Assembly: GCA_009837395.1 (NCBI GenBank)
Contig: VXTP01000033.1
Span: forward strand, 12,915-76,914
Length of the DNA: 64,000 nt
Reading direction: 5' to 3'
DNA from: Gemmatimonadota bacterium
GTDB taxonomy: Bacteria; JAAXHH01
Shown here: positions 1 to 8,935 of the stretch, piece after piece
Numbering within the stretch: the first letter of the stretch is position 1
Layout: every line of letters starts with the position of its first letter
The notes under the pieces: generated by a model
What the model was told of the DNA's origin: nothing
Database searches by the model: none
Seen by the model: the letters and a program-made list of their open reading frames with translations, nothing else
Program-made: the position numbers and the translations under genes

Positions 1-11
1 GAGTCTTTGAT

Positions 12-497
12 ATGGCGCACGGAAAACACAAGCCGGTCTTTATCGACATGACGCCGATGGTGGATATCGCCTTCCTGCTGCTCATATTCTTCATGGCCAC
101 GACGCAGTTCAAGGCCCCCGAATCGATTCCCATCCTGCTTCCGGAGTCCCATTCGGCCATCAAGCTGCCCGAATCGGACGTGGTGATCCTGACCGTCGGA
201 CCTAAGCCGGGAAACGAGTTGTTCTGGCGGCTGGAACCCCAGCCCGAAGTAGGAATCGAGATGTCGGAAATGGAGAATGCGCTGGTGGAGGCGCGCATTA
301 GGAACCCCCGTCTGCGTATCGCCATCAAGGCGCACAAGGACGCCGAGTTCGGCGTCATCAGCGACATGATGGAGATCCTCCAGAAAACGAACAACACCCG
401 GTTCAACCTGGTCACGAACTTCGAGGACGATACGGAAACCTCGGGCGACGAGCCGACCAGCTTGAGGCCGGTCAACCAAGACCTGGTAAGGAGGTGA
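12..497 (+). CDS. exbD: ExbD/TolR-type biopolymer transport protein (first copy)
   Basis: Inner-membrane proton-channel subunit of an ExbB-ExbD/TolQ-TolR motor that energises TonB or the Tol system. One membrane helix at about residues 17-32 follows the motif FIDMTPMVDIAFLLLIFFM; Asp18 matches the proton-carrying Asp of the family, and the rest is a periplasmic domain. Length (161 aa) is normal. A stop codon at 8-10 suggests that the preceding gene, probably exbB, ends just at the window edge. The strong SD of the next gene lies inside this gene's 3' end, so the exbD-exbD-tonB set is one operon. The family is certain; the cargo is unknown. Confidence 0.93.
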   Translation: MAHGKHKPVFIDMTPMVDIAFLLLIFFMATTQFKAPESIPILLPESHSAIKLPESDVVILTVGPKPGNELFWRLEPQPEVGIEMSEMENALVEARIRNPRLRIAIKAHKDAEFGVISDMMEILQKTNNTRFNLVTNFEDDTETSGDEPTSLRPVNQDLVRR

Positions 498-503
498 TGG
501 CAC

Positions 504-1022
504 ATGGCAGCCGTCCAGGGCACTCAGAAAGCCAGCGACAGGAATAAGGAAGGCGCTAAGAAGAAAAAGCCTCGCAACCAGGTTTTCATCGACATGACGC
601 CCATGGTGGACATCGCATTCCTCCTGCTCATCTTCTTCATGGTCACCACGGTTTTCAGGGCGCCGCAGACCATGGAGCTCAACATTCCGCCCGACAAGGA
701 CGACAAGGTCGAGATCGCGGAATCGAACGTGCTGCTGATCTACATGCTGGACGACGACCGCATGTTCTGGCAGATCGGCCGGGACATGACGCCGGAGGAG
801 TTGACGCTGGATGACGTCCAGGAATTCATCAAGGAGAAGGAAGTGGAGAACGCCGATCTGCACGACGGCGAATCCAAGCTGGTGACCCTGGTGATGATCC
901 AGCGCACGAGTCCCTACGAACAGATGGTCAACGTCATGGACGAACTTCAGTTGGGCGCCATCGACCGGTTCAGCATCACGGTCCTGGAGCAGGATAAGTT
1001 CGAGGAGGTGTTTGGCTCATGA
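504..1022 (+). CDS. exbD: ExbD/TolR-type biopolymer transport protein (second copy)
   Basis: A paralogue of the preceding gene with the same FIDMTPMVDIAFLLLIFFM core; Asp36 is the equivalent channel residue. It differs by a Lys-rich cytoplasmic N-terminus of about 25 residues and a periplasmic domain with little similarity to copy 1, so the two probably form a mixed dimer or serve different partners (inference). The start is set by a near-perfect SD, AAGGAGGTGA, seven bases upstream. The stop overlaps the tonB start as ATGA, implying translational coupling. Paired ExbD genes are common in Bacteroidota, Gemmatimonadota and related groups. Confidence 0.92.
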   Translation: MAAVQGTQKASDRNKEGAKKKKPRNQVFIDMTPMVDIAFLLLIFFMVTTVFRAPQTMELNIPPDKDDKVEIAESNVLLIYMLDDDRMFWQIGRDMTPEELTLDDVQEFIKEKEVENADLHDGESKLVTLVMIQRTSPYEQMVNVMDELQLGAIDRFSITVLEQDKFEEVFGS

Positions 1023-1759
1023 TGGGTTCGCTGCTCAGCATCGAACATTTTCCACTGAAGAAAGAATCCCCAATGAAGTTCTTCTATCAGCGGAACGCGA
1101 AGCGGGGCATTGTTGCCGCCGTGATCATCCACGCGCTGGCCCTGGGGACCTACTGGGGCGTCTGGTGGTACCAGGAGCAGAGCCGGGTGTACGCGACGCG
1201 GATCCTGGATTACGCCGACCTCGGGCCGCCCCCGGCGCTGACCGACGCGCCGGAAATGCCCGAAGTGCCGGTGGAGGCGCCTTCCCAGCCGGTGATCGGT
1301 ATACCCGAGCCCGTGGATGACGCCGAGGTGTCCGCCGAGATGACGATCGCGACGCAGACCGAGATGAGCCAGCAGATCGCCCCGGTGATCCAGGACATCG
1401 AGGAGGAGAACATTATCATCGAGGCGCCGGAGGAAGAGAACATCGTCATCGAGGACGAGGCACTGCCTCCGCCTGATGCGTTCACGCCATACGAGACGCC
1501 TCCGGCACCGGTGTACCAGGTTCAGCCCGAGTATCCTGAACTGGCCCGCAAGGCGGGGATCGAGGGAAGAGTCTACATCAAGATCCTGGTCGACAAGGAA
1601 GGCAAGGTCCGTGACGCCTTATTGTTGAGGGGCGTCGGCGCGGGTCTCGATGAATCGGCACTCAAGGCCGTGCGGCAGTGGGTGTATACCCCGGCTATTC
1701 AGAACAACCGGCCGGTGGCCGTATGGGTAGCGCAGCCGGTCGATTTCAAGCTCCGCTGA
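1019..1759 (+). CDS. tonB: TonB family energy transducer
   Basis: Periplasm-spanning transducer that delivers proton-motive force from ExbB/ExbD to outer-membrane receptors. It has a short cytoplasmic N-terminus, one helix at about residues 28-47, a Pro- and Glu-rich spacer at about 60-160 containing two imperfect copies of an EEENI(I/V)IE motif, and a C-terminal TonB domain (about 165-246) with the usual YPELARKAGIEGRVYIK opening. The start at 1019 is chosen because GAGGAGGTG sits eight bases upstream and overlaps the upstream stop; an internal ATG at 1073 is an alternative. It ends the operon, followed by a perfect hairpin. Confidence 0.93.
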   Translation: MMGSLLSIEHFPLKKESPMKFFYQRNAKRGIVAAVIIHALALGTYWGVWWYQEQSRVYATRILDYADLGPPPALTDAPEMPEVPVEAPSQPVIGIPEPVDDAEVSAEMTIATQTEMSQQIAPVIQDIEEENIIIEAPEEENIVIEDEALPPPDAFTPYETPPAPVYQVQPEYPELARKAGIEGRVYIKILVDKEGKVRDALLLRGVGAGLDESALKAVRQWVYTPAIQNNRPVAVWVAQPVDFKLR

Positions 1760-1823
1760 TCTCGTGATTCCGCGGACCGGCCGGGGCTGGCTGCCGCGGT
1801 ACAGAACTGTTGGATGTTAGCTG

Positions 1824-1852
1824 CAGAGGGCGGGTTCCTGACCCGCCCTCTG
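1824..1852 (+). terminator. Hairpin after tonB, likely terminator
   Basis: A perfect 12-bp inverted repeat, CAGAGGGCGGGT with its complement, closes a 5-nt loop 65 bases after tonB. The stem is very GC-rich, but GTGTGTGT rather than a T run follows. It may therefore be a weak intrinsic terminator or an mRNA-end stabiliser separating tonB from the pyrophosphatase gene. Confidence 0.6.
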
Positions 1853-1902
1853 TGTGTGTAGTCATCAGGGCAGACGGGTTTCAAGGGAGAAGGTAAAGGA
1901 AC

Positions 1903-4065
1903 ATGATCGAGAACGATTTGATGTATGGTGTGATCGTCGCGGGCCTGCTGGGATTGATCTACGCTATCTGGAGGGCGGCCTGGATCAACGGGCAGGATGA
2001 GGGGACGGACCGGATGAAAGCCATTGGCGCCAGCATTTCCGAAGGCGCGATGGCCTTCCTCAAGGCGGAGTACCGGGTCCTGGCAATCTTCGTCGTGGTC
2101 GTGGCCGCGCTGCTGGCCGTGGCGAACATGGGCAAGGTCGAGTCCAGCGCCCTCATCGCCCTTTCCTTCGTCACCGGCGCCCTGGCTTCCGGCCTGGCTG
2201 GATTCCTGGGCATGCGCGTGGCCGTTCGGGCCAACACGCGGACGACCCACGCGGCGCGGTCCGGACTAGCCCAGGCGCTGCACGTGGCCTTTGCAGGCGG
2301 GTCGGTCATGGGCCTGAACGTGGTGGGCCTGGGTGTCCTGGGTCTCGGCGGCCTGTTCATCCTCTACACGGGGCTCTTCGGAATCGACGAATCGGGCATC
2401 GGCCGCGTGCTGAACGTCATCTCCGGCTTCTCGCTGGGCGCTTCGTCCATCGCCCTCTTCGCCCGCGTGGGCGGGGGCATCTACACCAAGGCGGCCGACG
2501 TGGGCGCCGACCTGGTGGGCAAGGTGGAGGCCGGCATTCCGGAGGACCATCCCCTCAATCCCGCCTCCATCGCGGACAATGTGGGCGACAACGTGGGCGA
2601 CGTGGCGGGCATGGGCGCCGACCTCTTCGAATCCTACGTGGGCTCCATCCTCGGTTCCATGGTGCTGGGCGCAGGCATCCTCGTGGCGGGCGTCTACGAT
2701 CCAGTCTTCATCACGCTGCCCCTGATTATCGCGGGCGCAGGCATCATTATCTCGATCCTCGGCACCTTCATGGTCTCGGTCAAGGAGGGCGGCAATCCCC
2801 AGTCCGGCCTGAACAAGGGCGAATTCGGCTCTTCCGCCATCATGGTCGCCGTCATGTACCTGCTCATCGACTATCTTCTTCCCGGTGATTTCACCCTGGG
2901 CGGCGTGACCTATACCAGCCTGGGCGTCTTCATCGCGGCTACGATCGGCCTGCTGGCCGGTCTCGGCATCGGACTGATCACCGAACACTACACCGGCACC
3001 CACAAGGGTCCGGTCACGTCCATTACGCGGCAGTCCGTGACGGGCACCGCGACCAACATCATCGCGGGCCTGGGCATCGGCATGCGGTCCACGGCCATCC
3101 CCATCCTGATCATCGCCGCCGGCATCATGGGCGCCTACTACTTTGCCGGGCTCTACGGGATCGCCATGGCGGCCCTGGGCATGCTGTCCAACACGGGCAT
3201 CCAGCTCGCAGTGGACGCCTACGGTCCCATTTCGGATAACGCGGGCGGCGTGGCCGAGATGGCGGAGCTGCCCCCCGAGGTCCGTCAGCGGACCGACAAG
3301 CTCGACGCGGTGGGCAACACGACCGCGGCCATCGGCAAGGGGTTTGCCATCGGCTCCGCGGCCCTGACCGCCCTGGCGCTCTTCGCGGCCTACATGGTGC
3401 AGGTGGGCATTTCGAGCATCGACATCGCCAATCCCCGCGTCATGGCGGGGCTCTTCGTGGGCGGCATGCTGCCCTTCCTCTTCTCCGCCCTCGCCATGAA
3501 CGCCGTGGGACAGGCGGCCATGGCCATGATCGAGGAGGTCCGGCGCCAGTTCAACGCCATCCCGGAACTCAAGGCCGCGCTGTCGGTGATGAAGAAGAAC
3601 GACGGTGTGGACGAAGGGGACTGGTCCCAGGAGGACCGGGACGTATTCGGGGCGGCGAGCGGCAAGCCGGAGTACGCCCGTTGCGTGGAGATATCCACCA
3701 AGGCGGCCATCCGGCGGATGGTCCTTCCCGGCCTGCTGGCCGTATTGACGCCCGTCGTCGTGGGATTCGTCTTCGGCCCGGAGACCCTGGGCGGCCTGCT
3801 GGCCGGCGTCACCGTGTGCGGCGTGCTGATGGCGATCTTTCAGGCCAACGCGGGCGGCGCGTGGGACAACGCGAAGAAGATGATCGAAGAGGGACTGACT
3901 ATCGACGGCGCGCGTTACGAGAAGGGATCGGAGGCGCACAAGGCCGCCGTCGTGGGAGACACGGTCGGCGATCCCTTCAAGGACACGTCCGGCCCGTCGC
4001 TGAATATCCTGATCAAGCTGATGTCGGTGGTTTCCCTGGTCATCGCCCCGCTCATCGCGCTCTAG
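1903..4065 (+). CDS. hppA: Membrane-bound ion-pumping pyrophosphatase
   Basis: Integral membrane enzyme (720 aa, about 16 helices) that hydrolyses pyrophosphate and pumps H+ or Na+. The substrate site [11 protein letters not shown] lies near residue 200 and is followed by the Asp-rich DNVGDNVGD stretch; the second site, [17 protein letters not shown], is near residue 685. The motif [10 protein letters not shown] (near residue 471) has Ala where K+-independent pumps have Lys, which places it in the K+-dependent subfamily; that subfamily contains both H+ and Na+ pumps, and the ion cannot be settled by eye. A good SD (AAGGAGAAGG-like) precedes the ATG. It likely recovers energy from biosynthetic pyrophosphate. 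Confidence 0.96.
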   Translation: MIENDLMYGVIVAGLLGLIYAIWRAAWINGQDEGTDRMKAIGASISEGAMAFLKAEYRVLAIFVVVVAALLAVANMGKVESSALIALSFVTGALASGLAGFLGMRVAVRANTRTTHAARSGLAQALHVAFAGGSVMGLNVVGLGVLGLGGLFILYTGLFGIDESGIGRVLNVISGFSLGASSIALFARVGGGIYTKAADVGADLVGKVEAGIPEDHPLNPASIADNVGDNVGDVAGMGADLFESYVGSILGSMVLGAGILVAGVYDPVFITLPLIIAGAGIIISILGTFMVSVKEGGNPQSGLNKGEFGSSAIMVAVMYLLIDYLLPGDFTLGGVTYTSLGVFIAATIGLLAGLGIGLITEHYTGTHKGPVTSITRQSVTGTATNIIAGLGIGMRSTAIPILIIAAGIMGAYYFAGLYGIAMAALGMLSNTGIQLAVDAYGPISDNAGGVAEMAELPPEVRQRTDKLDAVGNTTAAIGKGFAIGSAALTALALFAAYMVQVGISSIDIANPRVMAGLFVGGMLPFLFSALAMNAVGQAAMAMIEEVRRQFNAIPELKAALSVMKKNDGVDEGDWSQEDRDVFGAASGKPEYARCVEISTKAAIRRMVLPGLLAVLTPVVVGFVFGPETLGGLLAGVTVCGVLMAIFQANAGGAWDNAKKMIEEGLTIDGARYEKGSEAHKAAVVGDTVGDPFKDTSGPSLNILIKLMSVVSLVIAPLIAL

Positions 4066-4084
4066 CCGCGTGACTGCGTTGCCT

Positions 4085-4861
4085 ATGACTGCTTTCCTCT
4101 CCTTCCTTGGCAGGCGCGTCCTCTGGGCGCTGACGAATATCGGCGACTTCGGCATGATGATGGTCGAAGTCGTCCGGAACCTTCCCAAGATCCGGACGTA
4201 CTGGGGATTGATGGTCCACCAGATGTTCGCGATCGGCATCCACTCTATGCCGATCGTCCTGATCATCGCCTTCTTCGCCGGGCTGGTGACCGCGGTGCAG
4301 ACCGGGTACCAGTTCCAGGGATACGTGCCCGCCTACCTGGTGGGCAGCGTCGTCCTGTCATCGGTGGTTCTTGAACTCGCGCCGGTCCTGGGCGCCCTGG
4401 TGCTGTCGGGACGGGTGGGCGCCACCATCGCGGCGGAACTCGGTACGATGCGGGTGACCGAACAGATCGACGCCTACGAAGTGATGGCCATGAACCCCAT
4501 CGTCTACCTGGCGATCCCCCGCATCATCGCGGGCATGTTCATGCTGCCGGTCCTCGTGGTCTTCGCCGACCTGATCGGCACGCTTTCCGGTATGGTCGCG
4601 GCGATCGACCGGATGGGGGTGAGCATCCCCGACTTCGAACGGGGGATGCGGGAGTTCTTCCGGACTCAGGACGCCTTCTTCGGGCTGTCCAAAGCCTTCT
4701 GCTTCGGGATAACGATCACCACGGTCGCCTGTTACCAGGGTTTCAAGGTAAAGCCTGGTTCGGGTGCCGAAGGCGTGGGCAAGGCGACCACAAACACCGT
4801 GGTGGTCTCGTGCATTCTGATCCTGTGCCTGGACTACCTGCTGGCCAGGACGATACTGTAA
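4085..4861 (+). CDS. mlaE: MlaE/YrbE family ABC lipid-transporter permease
   Basis: Permease of an MCE-type ABC importer/exporter that moves phospholipid between inner and outer membranes. It has about five hydrophobic segments plus the family block LSGRVGATIAAELGTMRVTEQI, whose ELGTMRVTEQ part is the helix that contacts the ATPase. The C-terminal segment GAEGVGKATTNTVV is also typical. The ATG at 4085 is used; a GTG at 4070 is possible, and neither has a clear SD. The next gene encodes the MCE partner, yet no MlaF-type ATPase gene lies next to it, although mlaF-mlaE-mlaD is the usual order. Confidence 0.92.
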   Translation: MTAFLSFLGRRVLWALTNIGDFGMMMVEVVRNLPKIRTYWGLMVHQMFAIGIHSMPIVLIIAFFAGLVTAVQTGYQFQGYVPAYLVGSVVLSSVVLELAPVLGALVLSGRVGATIAAELGTMRVTEQIDAYEVMAMNPIVYLAIPRIIAGMFMLPVLVVFADLIGTLSGMVAAIDRMGVSIPDFERGMREFFRTQDAFFGLSKAFCFGITITTVACYQGFKVKPGSGAEGVGKATTNTVVVSCILILCLDYLLARTIL

Positions 4862-4875
4862 ACCGGGGGTGTGAC

Positions 4876-5805
4876 GTGACGTACTCTAAAAACAGCCTGC
4901 TGCCCGACGAGGCGAAACTGGGCATGGTTTTTCTCCTGGCGATCATCATATTCGTCTGGGGTCTCTTCTACCTCAAGGAGTGGCGGGTGACCGGAGATAC
5001 CTACCTCGTCGACGTGCGTCTGAGCAGCGCCGTCGGGGTCAAGTCCTCCGACCCGATCCTCGTGGGCGGCGTGCGCGTCGGCAAGGTGGAGGCCGTGAAG
5101 CTCGACGACATGTCGCCCATCGTCACCCTGCGTGTCGACGAGCCCTTCGAGATCCCCGAGGACTCGCAGGTGGAGGTGATCTCGCGCAGCGTCATGGGCG
5201 AGAAATCCATCAACATCCGCAAGGGCGTCAGCACGTTGATGGTGCCGCCGGGCGGCACGATCGAGGGCACGGCCGCACCGGGGATCTCCGACATGTTCAC
5301 GCAGGTCGATTCCGTCACTGTGAACATGCGCAACCTGCTCAAGAACGCCAACATTCTCCTGGACCCCGACCGGGAAAAGTCGATCAAGAGCAGTCTCGCC
5401 GGCGTGCACGACCTGACCATCGAACTGCGGGAGACCCTGAAACGGGAGAGCGGCCAGATCAACCGGGTCGTGGCGAACATGGACTCGCTGGTGAGCAACG
5501 TGAGGGACCTGAGCGAAACCGAGCGGTCCAAGGTATCCGGCACGCTGGACAACCTGGAAAGCACGTCGGGCCGATTGAATGCCATGATGGACGAACTGCA
5601 GTCTACGTCCACGGCACTCGGCAATATCCTCACGCGGATCGACCGAGGCGAAGGCACGATCGGGAAGCTGCTGCAGGATGAAAGACTGTACGAAGACGCC
5701 GTCCGCGTGGCCGGTAAGATGGACCGGCTGGTTACCAGTCTCGACGAACTCGTCGTCGATCTGAAATCCAATCCCGGCCGGTACGTGACCGTCGAGATCT
5801 TCTGA
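4876..5805 (+). CDS. mlaD: MlaD family protein with MCE domain
   Basis: Periplasmic, inner-membrane-anchored lipid-binding subunit that works with MlaE. It has one N-terminal helix (about residues 13-30) and an MCE domain (about 35-120) containing SAVGVKSSDPILVGGVRVGKV. The C-terminal 170 residues are predicted helical or coiled-coil (repeated polar/leucine pattern around RETLKRESGQINRVVANMDS), which in this family forms a tube or needle. The start is GTG at 4876 behind GGGGGT, 14 bases after mlaE. The 309-aa length matches the long-tail MlaD class of FCB bacteria. Confidence 0.9.
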   Translation: MTYSKNSLLPDEAKLGMVFLLAIIIFVWGLFYLKEWRVTGDTYLVDVRLSSAVGVKSSDPILVGGVRVGKVEAVKLDDMSPIVTLRVDEPFEIPEDSQVEVISRSVMGEKSINIRKGVSTLMVPPGGTIEGTAAPGISDMFTQVDSVTVNMRNLLKNANILLDPDREKSIKSSLAGVHDLTIELRETLKRESGQINRVVANMDSLVSNVRDLSETERSKVSGTLDNLESTSGRLNAMMDELQSTSTALGNILTRIDRGEGTIGKLLQDERLYEDAVRVAGKMDRLVTSLDELVVDLKSNPGRYVTVEIF

Positions 5806-5831
5806 TTATGGTAAACAGGAGCAATAATCCC

Positions 5832-6461
5832 ATGCCCAACGTACTTTCCGAAGCGCTGGACGGCTACCTGACGGAGTTGATGCCCGACAGGGACGAGGTC
5901 ATGGCCGAGATGGAAGAGAAGGCGCAGGCGGAACGGATCCCCATCGTCGGCCCGCTGGTCGGCCGCGTCCTTCACCAGATGGCCGTGCTGAGCGGCGCGA
6001 AACGCGTGTTCGAAATGGGTTCGGCCATCGGCTATTCGACCATCTGGCTTGCCCGGGCGGTGGGCCCGGAAGGCCGGGTCTACTACTCCGACGGAAGCGA
6101 GCAGAACGCCGCGCAGGCCCGGAAGTTCATCGAACGCGCCGGTGTGGCGGACCGCGTCGTGATCCAGGTAGGCGACGCGCTGGAACTGCTCGAGCAGACC
6201 GAGGGCAGCTTCGACCTGATCTTCAACGACGTGGACAAGCACGACTATCCCCGCGTGTTCGACCTGGCGCTGCCGCGCGTCCGGCCGGGCGGCCTGCTGA
6301 TCACCGACAACGTGCTCTGGAGCGGGCGGGTGACCGAGCCGTCCGACGACCGCTGGACTTCGGCTATCCAGGAATACAACCGGAAGGCCTACGGCACCGG
6401 CGAGGTCTGGACGACGATCATCCCCTTAAGGGACGGCGTGGCCGTAAGCGTGAAGAGGTAG
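5832..6461 (+). CDS. SAM-dependent O-methyltransferase, catechol-OMT/CCoAOMT-like
   Basis: Soluble methyltransferase of the O-methyltransferase family 3. Motif I is FEMGSAIGYSTIWLARAV (SAM binding), and the metal/substrate region reads DLIFNDVDKHDYPRVF followed by GGLLITDNVLWSGRV, as in the Mg2+-dependent catechol and caffeoyl-CoA enzymes. The ATG at 5832 is preferred because AGGAG lies ten bases upstream; an ATG at 5808 in the same frame has no SD. At 209 aa it is the usual length. The natural substrate is unknown. It sits between the MCE pair and a sugar kinase without an obvious functional link. Confidence 0.88.
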   Translation: MPNVLSEALDGYLTELMPDRDEVMAEMEEKAQAERIPIVGPLVGRVLHQMAVLSGAKRVFEMGSAIGYSTIWLARAVGPEGRVYYSDGSEQNAAQARKFIERAGVADRVVIQVGDALELLEQTEGSFDLIFNDVDKHDYPRVFDLALPRVRPGGLLITDNVLWSGRVTEPSDDRWTSAIQEYNRKAYGTGEVWTTIIPLRDGVAVSVKR

Positions 6462-6469
6462 GATCCGCC

Positions 6470-7444
6470 GTGCGGATATCCGAAAAGCCGTCTGGCCCGT
6501 CTGAACTGGACATCATCTCGATCGGCGAATGCATGATCGAGATGTTCTGCGAAGGTCCCCTCGCCACCACCGACACCTACACCCGCACCTTCGCCGGCGA
6601 CACGATGAACATGCTCGTGGCGGCCTCCCGCCTCGGCGCGAAGACCGGCTACGTCACCCACGTGGGCAACGATCCCTTCCAGGTCTTTCTGACCGAAGCG
6701 TGGCGGTCGGAGGGCGTCGACCTGCGCTGCGCCACGCCCCTCGACCGGCCCAACGGGCTCTACTTCATCTCCATCCTGCCCGGCGGCGAACGGGAGTTCA
6801 CCTACTACCGGGCGGGCAGCGCCGCGAGCTTCCTCGAGCCGTCCGACATCGACCCGGACTACATCGGCAGCGCGAAAGTCGTCTATGCCAGCGGCATCAC
6901 CCAGGCCATATCGAAGAGCAGCCGGGCGGCCGTACTGGAGGCCTTCCGGATTGCGCGCGAGCACAACGTCACGACCGCCTTCGATACCAACCTGAGGCTC
7001 GGCCTGTGGTCCCTGGAGGAAGCCCGGGAAGCCCTGGACGAGATCATCCCCCACGTGGACATCCTCCTGCCCAGCGCGCCGGAAGAAAGCGCGTCGCTCT
7101 TCGGCACGGAGGACGCCCGCGCGGTAATCGAACGGGCCCGTGAGCGGGGCGTGGGCATGGTGGCGGTGAAGTGCGGCGCGGAAGGCGCCGTGCTGGGGCT
7201 GGACGACGGGATCCACGAACTGCCGGCCTACGTCCCGGAGCGCGTGTCCGACACCTCGGGGGCCGGGGACGTGTTCAACGGCGGACTGCTGTACGGAATG
7301 ACCCATGGCATGGACGCCGTCGAATCCGCCCGGCTGGGCACCGTCATGGCGGGCCTCAAGGTCCGCGGCCGCGGGGCGACCTACTCGATTCCGTCGCGAG
7401 AAGAGGCCTTCGGCGTGTACGAGGGGTTACGCGAGGCTACGTGA
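6470..7444 (+). CDS. PfkB family carbohydrate kinase
   Basis: Ribokinase/2-keto-3-deoxygluconate-kinase-like enzyme that phosphorylates a sugar or sugar acid. The N-terminal block ISIGECMIEMF and GGGxxN-like segment DTMNMLVAASRLGAKTGYV are typical, and the C-terminal signature DTSGAGDVFNGGLLYG contains the catalytic Asp and anion hole. The closest subtype by motif is KDG kinase, but substrate assignment is uncertain. It starts with GTG, nine bases after the upstream methyltransferase stop, so the two are probably co-transcribed. The 324-aa length is normal. Confidence 0.88.
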   Translation: MRISEKPSGPSELDIISIGECMIEMFCEGPLATTDTYTRTFAGDTMNMLVAASRLGAKTGYVTHVGNDPFQVFLTEAWRSEGVDLRCATPLDRPNGLYFISILPGGEREFTYYRAGSAASFLEPSDIDPDYIGSAKVVYASGITQAISKSSRAAVLEAFRIAREHNVTTAFDTNLRLGLWSLEEAREALDEIIPHVDILLPSAPEESASLFGTEDARAVIERARERGVGMVAVKCGAEGAVLGLDDGIHELPAYVPERVSDTSGAGDVFNGGLLYGMTHGMDAVESARLGTVMAGLKVRGRGATYSIPSREEAFGVYEGLREAT

Positions 7445-7468
7445 GGTTTTGCGGACGAGCCGGTGGGG

Positions 7469-7879
7469 TCACGCAGCATCCGGATCTCCATCCTCATCGG
7501 TCGCTTTCCCGGCTGCATCGGTGTCCGCGTCAATGGCGAGATCTTCATCGTCGTCTTCGTTCACCTTCTCTACCTCGACATGGGCCTCGCCCGAGTTGTG
7601 ACCCGCTTCGTCGTGCCCGTTTACTGATATGTCGCCCGATTCCTCACTCGAGACGGCATCATGCGCTTCGCCGTCTGCGGCGCTGCCCTCGTCCGACGAG
7701 GCGCCGTCAACTTCCTCGTCCGCCGGAACATCGTTCTCCCGCATCTCGTCGATGAGGTGATTCACCTTCGCACGCAGGGCGTCGGCCTGACGTCCCAGCT
7801 CGTCCATTTCGTCGAGCAGCTTTTCGAATTCCGCGTCGTCCGCCGCGGATCCGTTTGCCCGCTTGTCTTTGTCTGCCAT
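7469..7879 (-). CDS. Small highly acidic protein with N-terminal coiled coil
   Basis: A 136-aa protein of unknown function. Residues about 14-48 form a leucine-rich amphipathic helix (FEKLLDEMDELGRQADALRA), likely a coiled coil. The remaining 85 residues are almost entirely Asp, Glu, Ser, Gly and Ala and should be disordered, with a very low predicted pI. It has no signal peptide or membrane segment. It is convergent with the PfkB kinase gene (25-bp gap) and has its own promoter at 7942-7970. The helix plus acidic tail resembles a chaperone- or nucleic-acid-mimic design, but no family is recognised. Confidence 0.65.
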   Translation of the reverse strand: MADKDKRANGSAADDAEFEKLLDEMDELGRQADALRAKVNHLIDEMRENDVPADEEVDGASSDEGSAADGEAHDAVSSEESGDISVNGHDEAGHNSGEAHVEVEKVNEDDDEDLAIDADTDAAGKATDEDGDPDAA

Positions 7880-7941
7880 GTCATGCTCCGGTCAGGGCCG
7901 GGCCGGAGTACCTGGCGCTACGGCCGTGAGTCGACGTGGTA

Positions 7942-7970
7942 AAACTAAACGTATGAGTACCTGTTGTCAA
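7942..7970 (-). promoter_or_regulatory. Promoter for the small acidic protein gene
   Basis: On the minus strand a perfect TTGACA (7970-7965) is followed after 17 bases by a weak TAGTTT (7947-7942), about 60 bases upstream of the acidic-protein start. The region is locally AT-rich compared with its surroundings. Confidence 0.5.
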
Positions 7971-7983
7971 TAGAAAGCGCTAC

Positions 7984-8038
7984 GGCACGGGGCGAACCGG
8001 GCGAACCGGGCGGACCATGCGGCACGGGGCGGACCGGC
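7984..8038 (+). repeat. Short GGCGAACCG-type tandem repeats
   Basis: Intergenic stretch built from degenerate 9-bp units (GGGCGAACC twice, then GGGCGGACC, and a further GGGGCGGACC). It lies between two divergent promoters. No protein-coding reading is credible here. Confidence 0.5.
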
Positions 8039-8047
8039 ATTCCCGGA

Positions 8048-8075
8048 TTGACTGGAACCCGTTGTGCTGTATATT
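8048..8075 (+). promoter_or_regulatory. Promoter for the class I methyltransferase gene
   Basis: TTGACT at 8048-8053, 16-bp spacer, TATATT at 8070-8075. Transcription would begin near 8082, downstream of the most upstream ATG (8064), so translation should begin at 8112 or 8118. Confidence 0.6.
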
Positions 8076-8111
8076 GAAAACTCGTCGATACAGTACCTTA
8101 AAACCCCGTGG

Positions 8112-8933
8112 ATGGATATGGCCACTCAGCATCGTCCGGCGTCCGACTGGTACAAGACCGCCTTTCGTTACGACTACCTGCGGGTATACCCCCACCGGAA
8201 CGACGAGGAGGCGCGGCGGCAGGTCGATTTCCTCGTGGATTTACTGGACGTGCCTCATTCGTGCGAGGTGCTGGACCTGGGTTGCGGCGACGGGCGGCAC
8301 AGCCTGGAACTCACCCGGCGCGGCTTCAGGGTAACCGGGCTCGACCTGTCGGAAGAACTGCTGGAACGGGCGCGGCACCGTACCGCGGACGAGGGGCTGG
8401 ACATCACGTTCATCCGGGGCGACATGCGCGATCCACCCGCGGTCCACGCGTTCGATCTCGTGGTGAACTTCTTCACCAGTTTCGGCTATTTCCGGGAGGA
8501 TGGCGAGAATGCCCGGGTCCTCGAAGCCATATCGCGGGCGCTCCGTCCCGGCGGACGTTTTCTCATGGACTACCTGAACCGCGCATACGTGATCTCCACG
8601 CTCGTTCCGTCGGACCGCCGCACCGTGGAAGGCATGGAAGTCGAGCAGCGGCGCTGGATCACCGGAGACCCGTCAACGGCGGGCGGGCACGTGCGCATCA
8701 ACAAACAGGTGCGGATCAGGGAAGCCGGGGCGGAGAGAAGCTACGACGAGTCCGTGCGGATGTATACCCTGGATGAGCTCGAAGCCATGATGGACCGGGC
8801 AGGACTGATGGTCACGCATACCTACGGTGATTTCGACGGCCGACCGGTCACCGGCGACGCCCCCCGGAACATTCTGGTGGGCCGGTCGAAATCGACCACG
8901 GATGCCGCATCCCGCGACGAGAAACCGGCTTAG
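8112..8933 (+). CDS. Class I SAM-dependent methyltransferase
   Basis: Soluble methyltransferase of 273 aa. Motif I reads LDLGCGDGRHSLEL, followed by GFRVTGLDLSEELLERA (motif II acidic residue) and FDLVVNFFTSFGYF (motif IV); RPGGRFLMDYLN matches the post-I segment of the methyltransferase 11/25 group. The substrate is unknown. The start is placed at 8112 (or 8118) because the in-frame ATG at 8064 falls inside the predicted promoter. The stop lies two bases before the next start, so it is co-transcribed with the SAM hydrolase that follows, making a small SAM-using pair. Confidence 0.85.
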   Translation: MDMATQHRPASDWYKTAFRYDYLRVYPHRNDEEARRQVDFLVDLLDVPHSCEVLDLGCGDGRHSLELTRRGFRVTGLDLSEELLERARHRTADEGLDITFIRGDMRDPPAVHAFDLVVNFFTSFGYFREDGENARVLEAISRALRPGGRFLMDYLNRAYVISTLVPSDRRTVEGMEVEQRRWITGDPSTAGGHVRINKQVRIREAGAERSYDESVRMYTLDELEAMMDRAGLMVTHTYGDFDGRPVTGDAPRNILVGRSKSTTDAASRDEKPA

Positions 8934-8935
8934 CC

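Noticed and set aside
2266..4266. A 666-aa minus-strand frame opposite hppA and the start of mlaE
   Set aside because: Antisense shadow of well-supported genes; no recognisable motif or plausible start signal.
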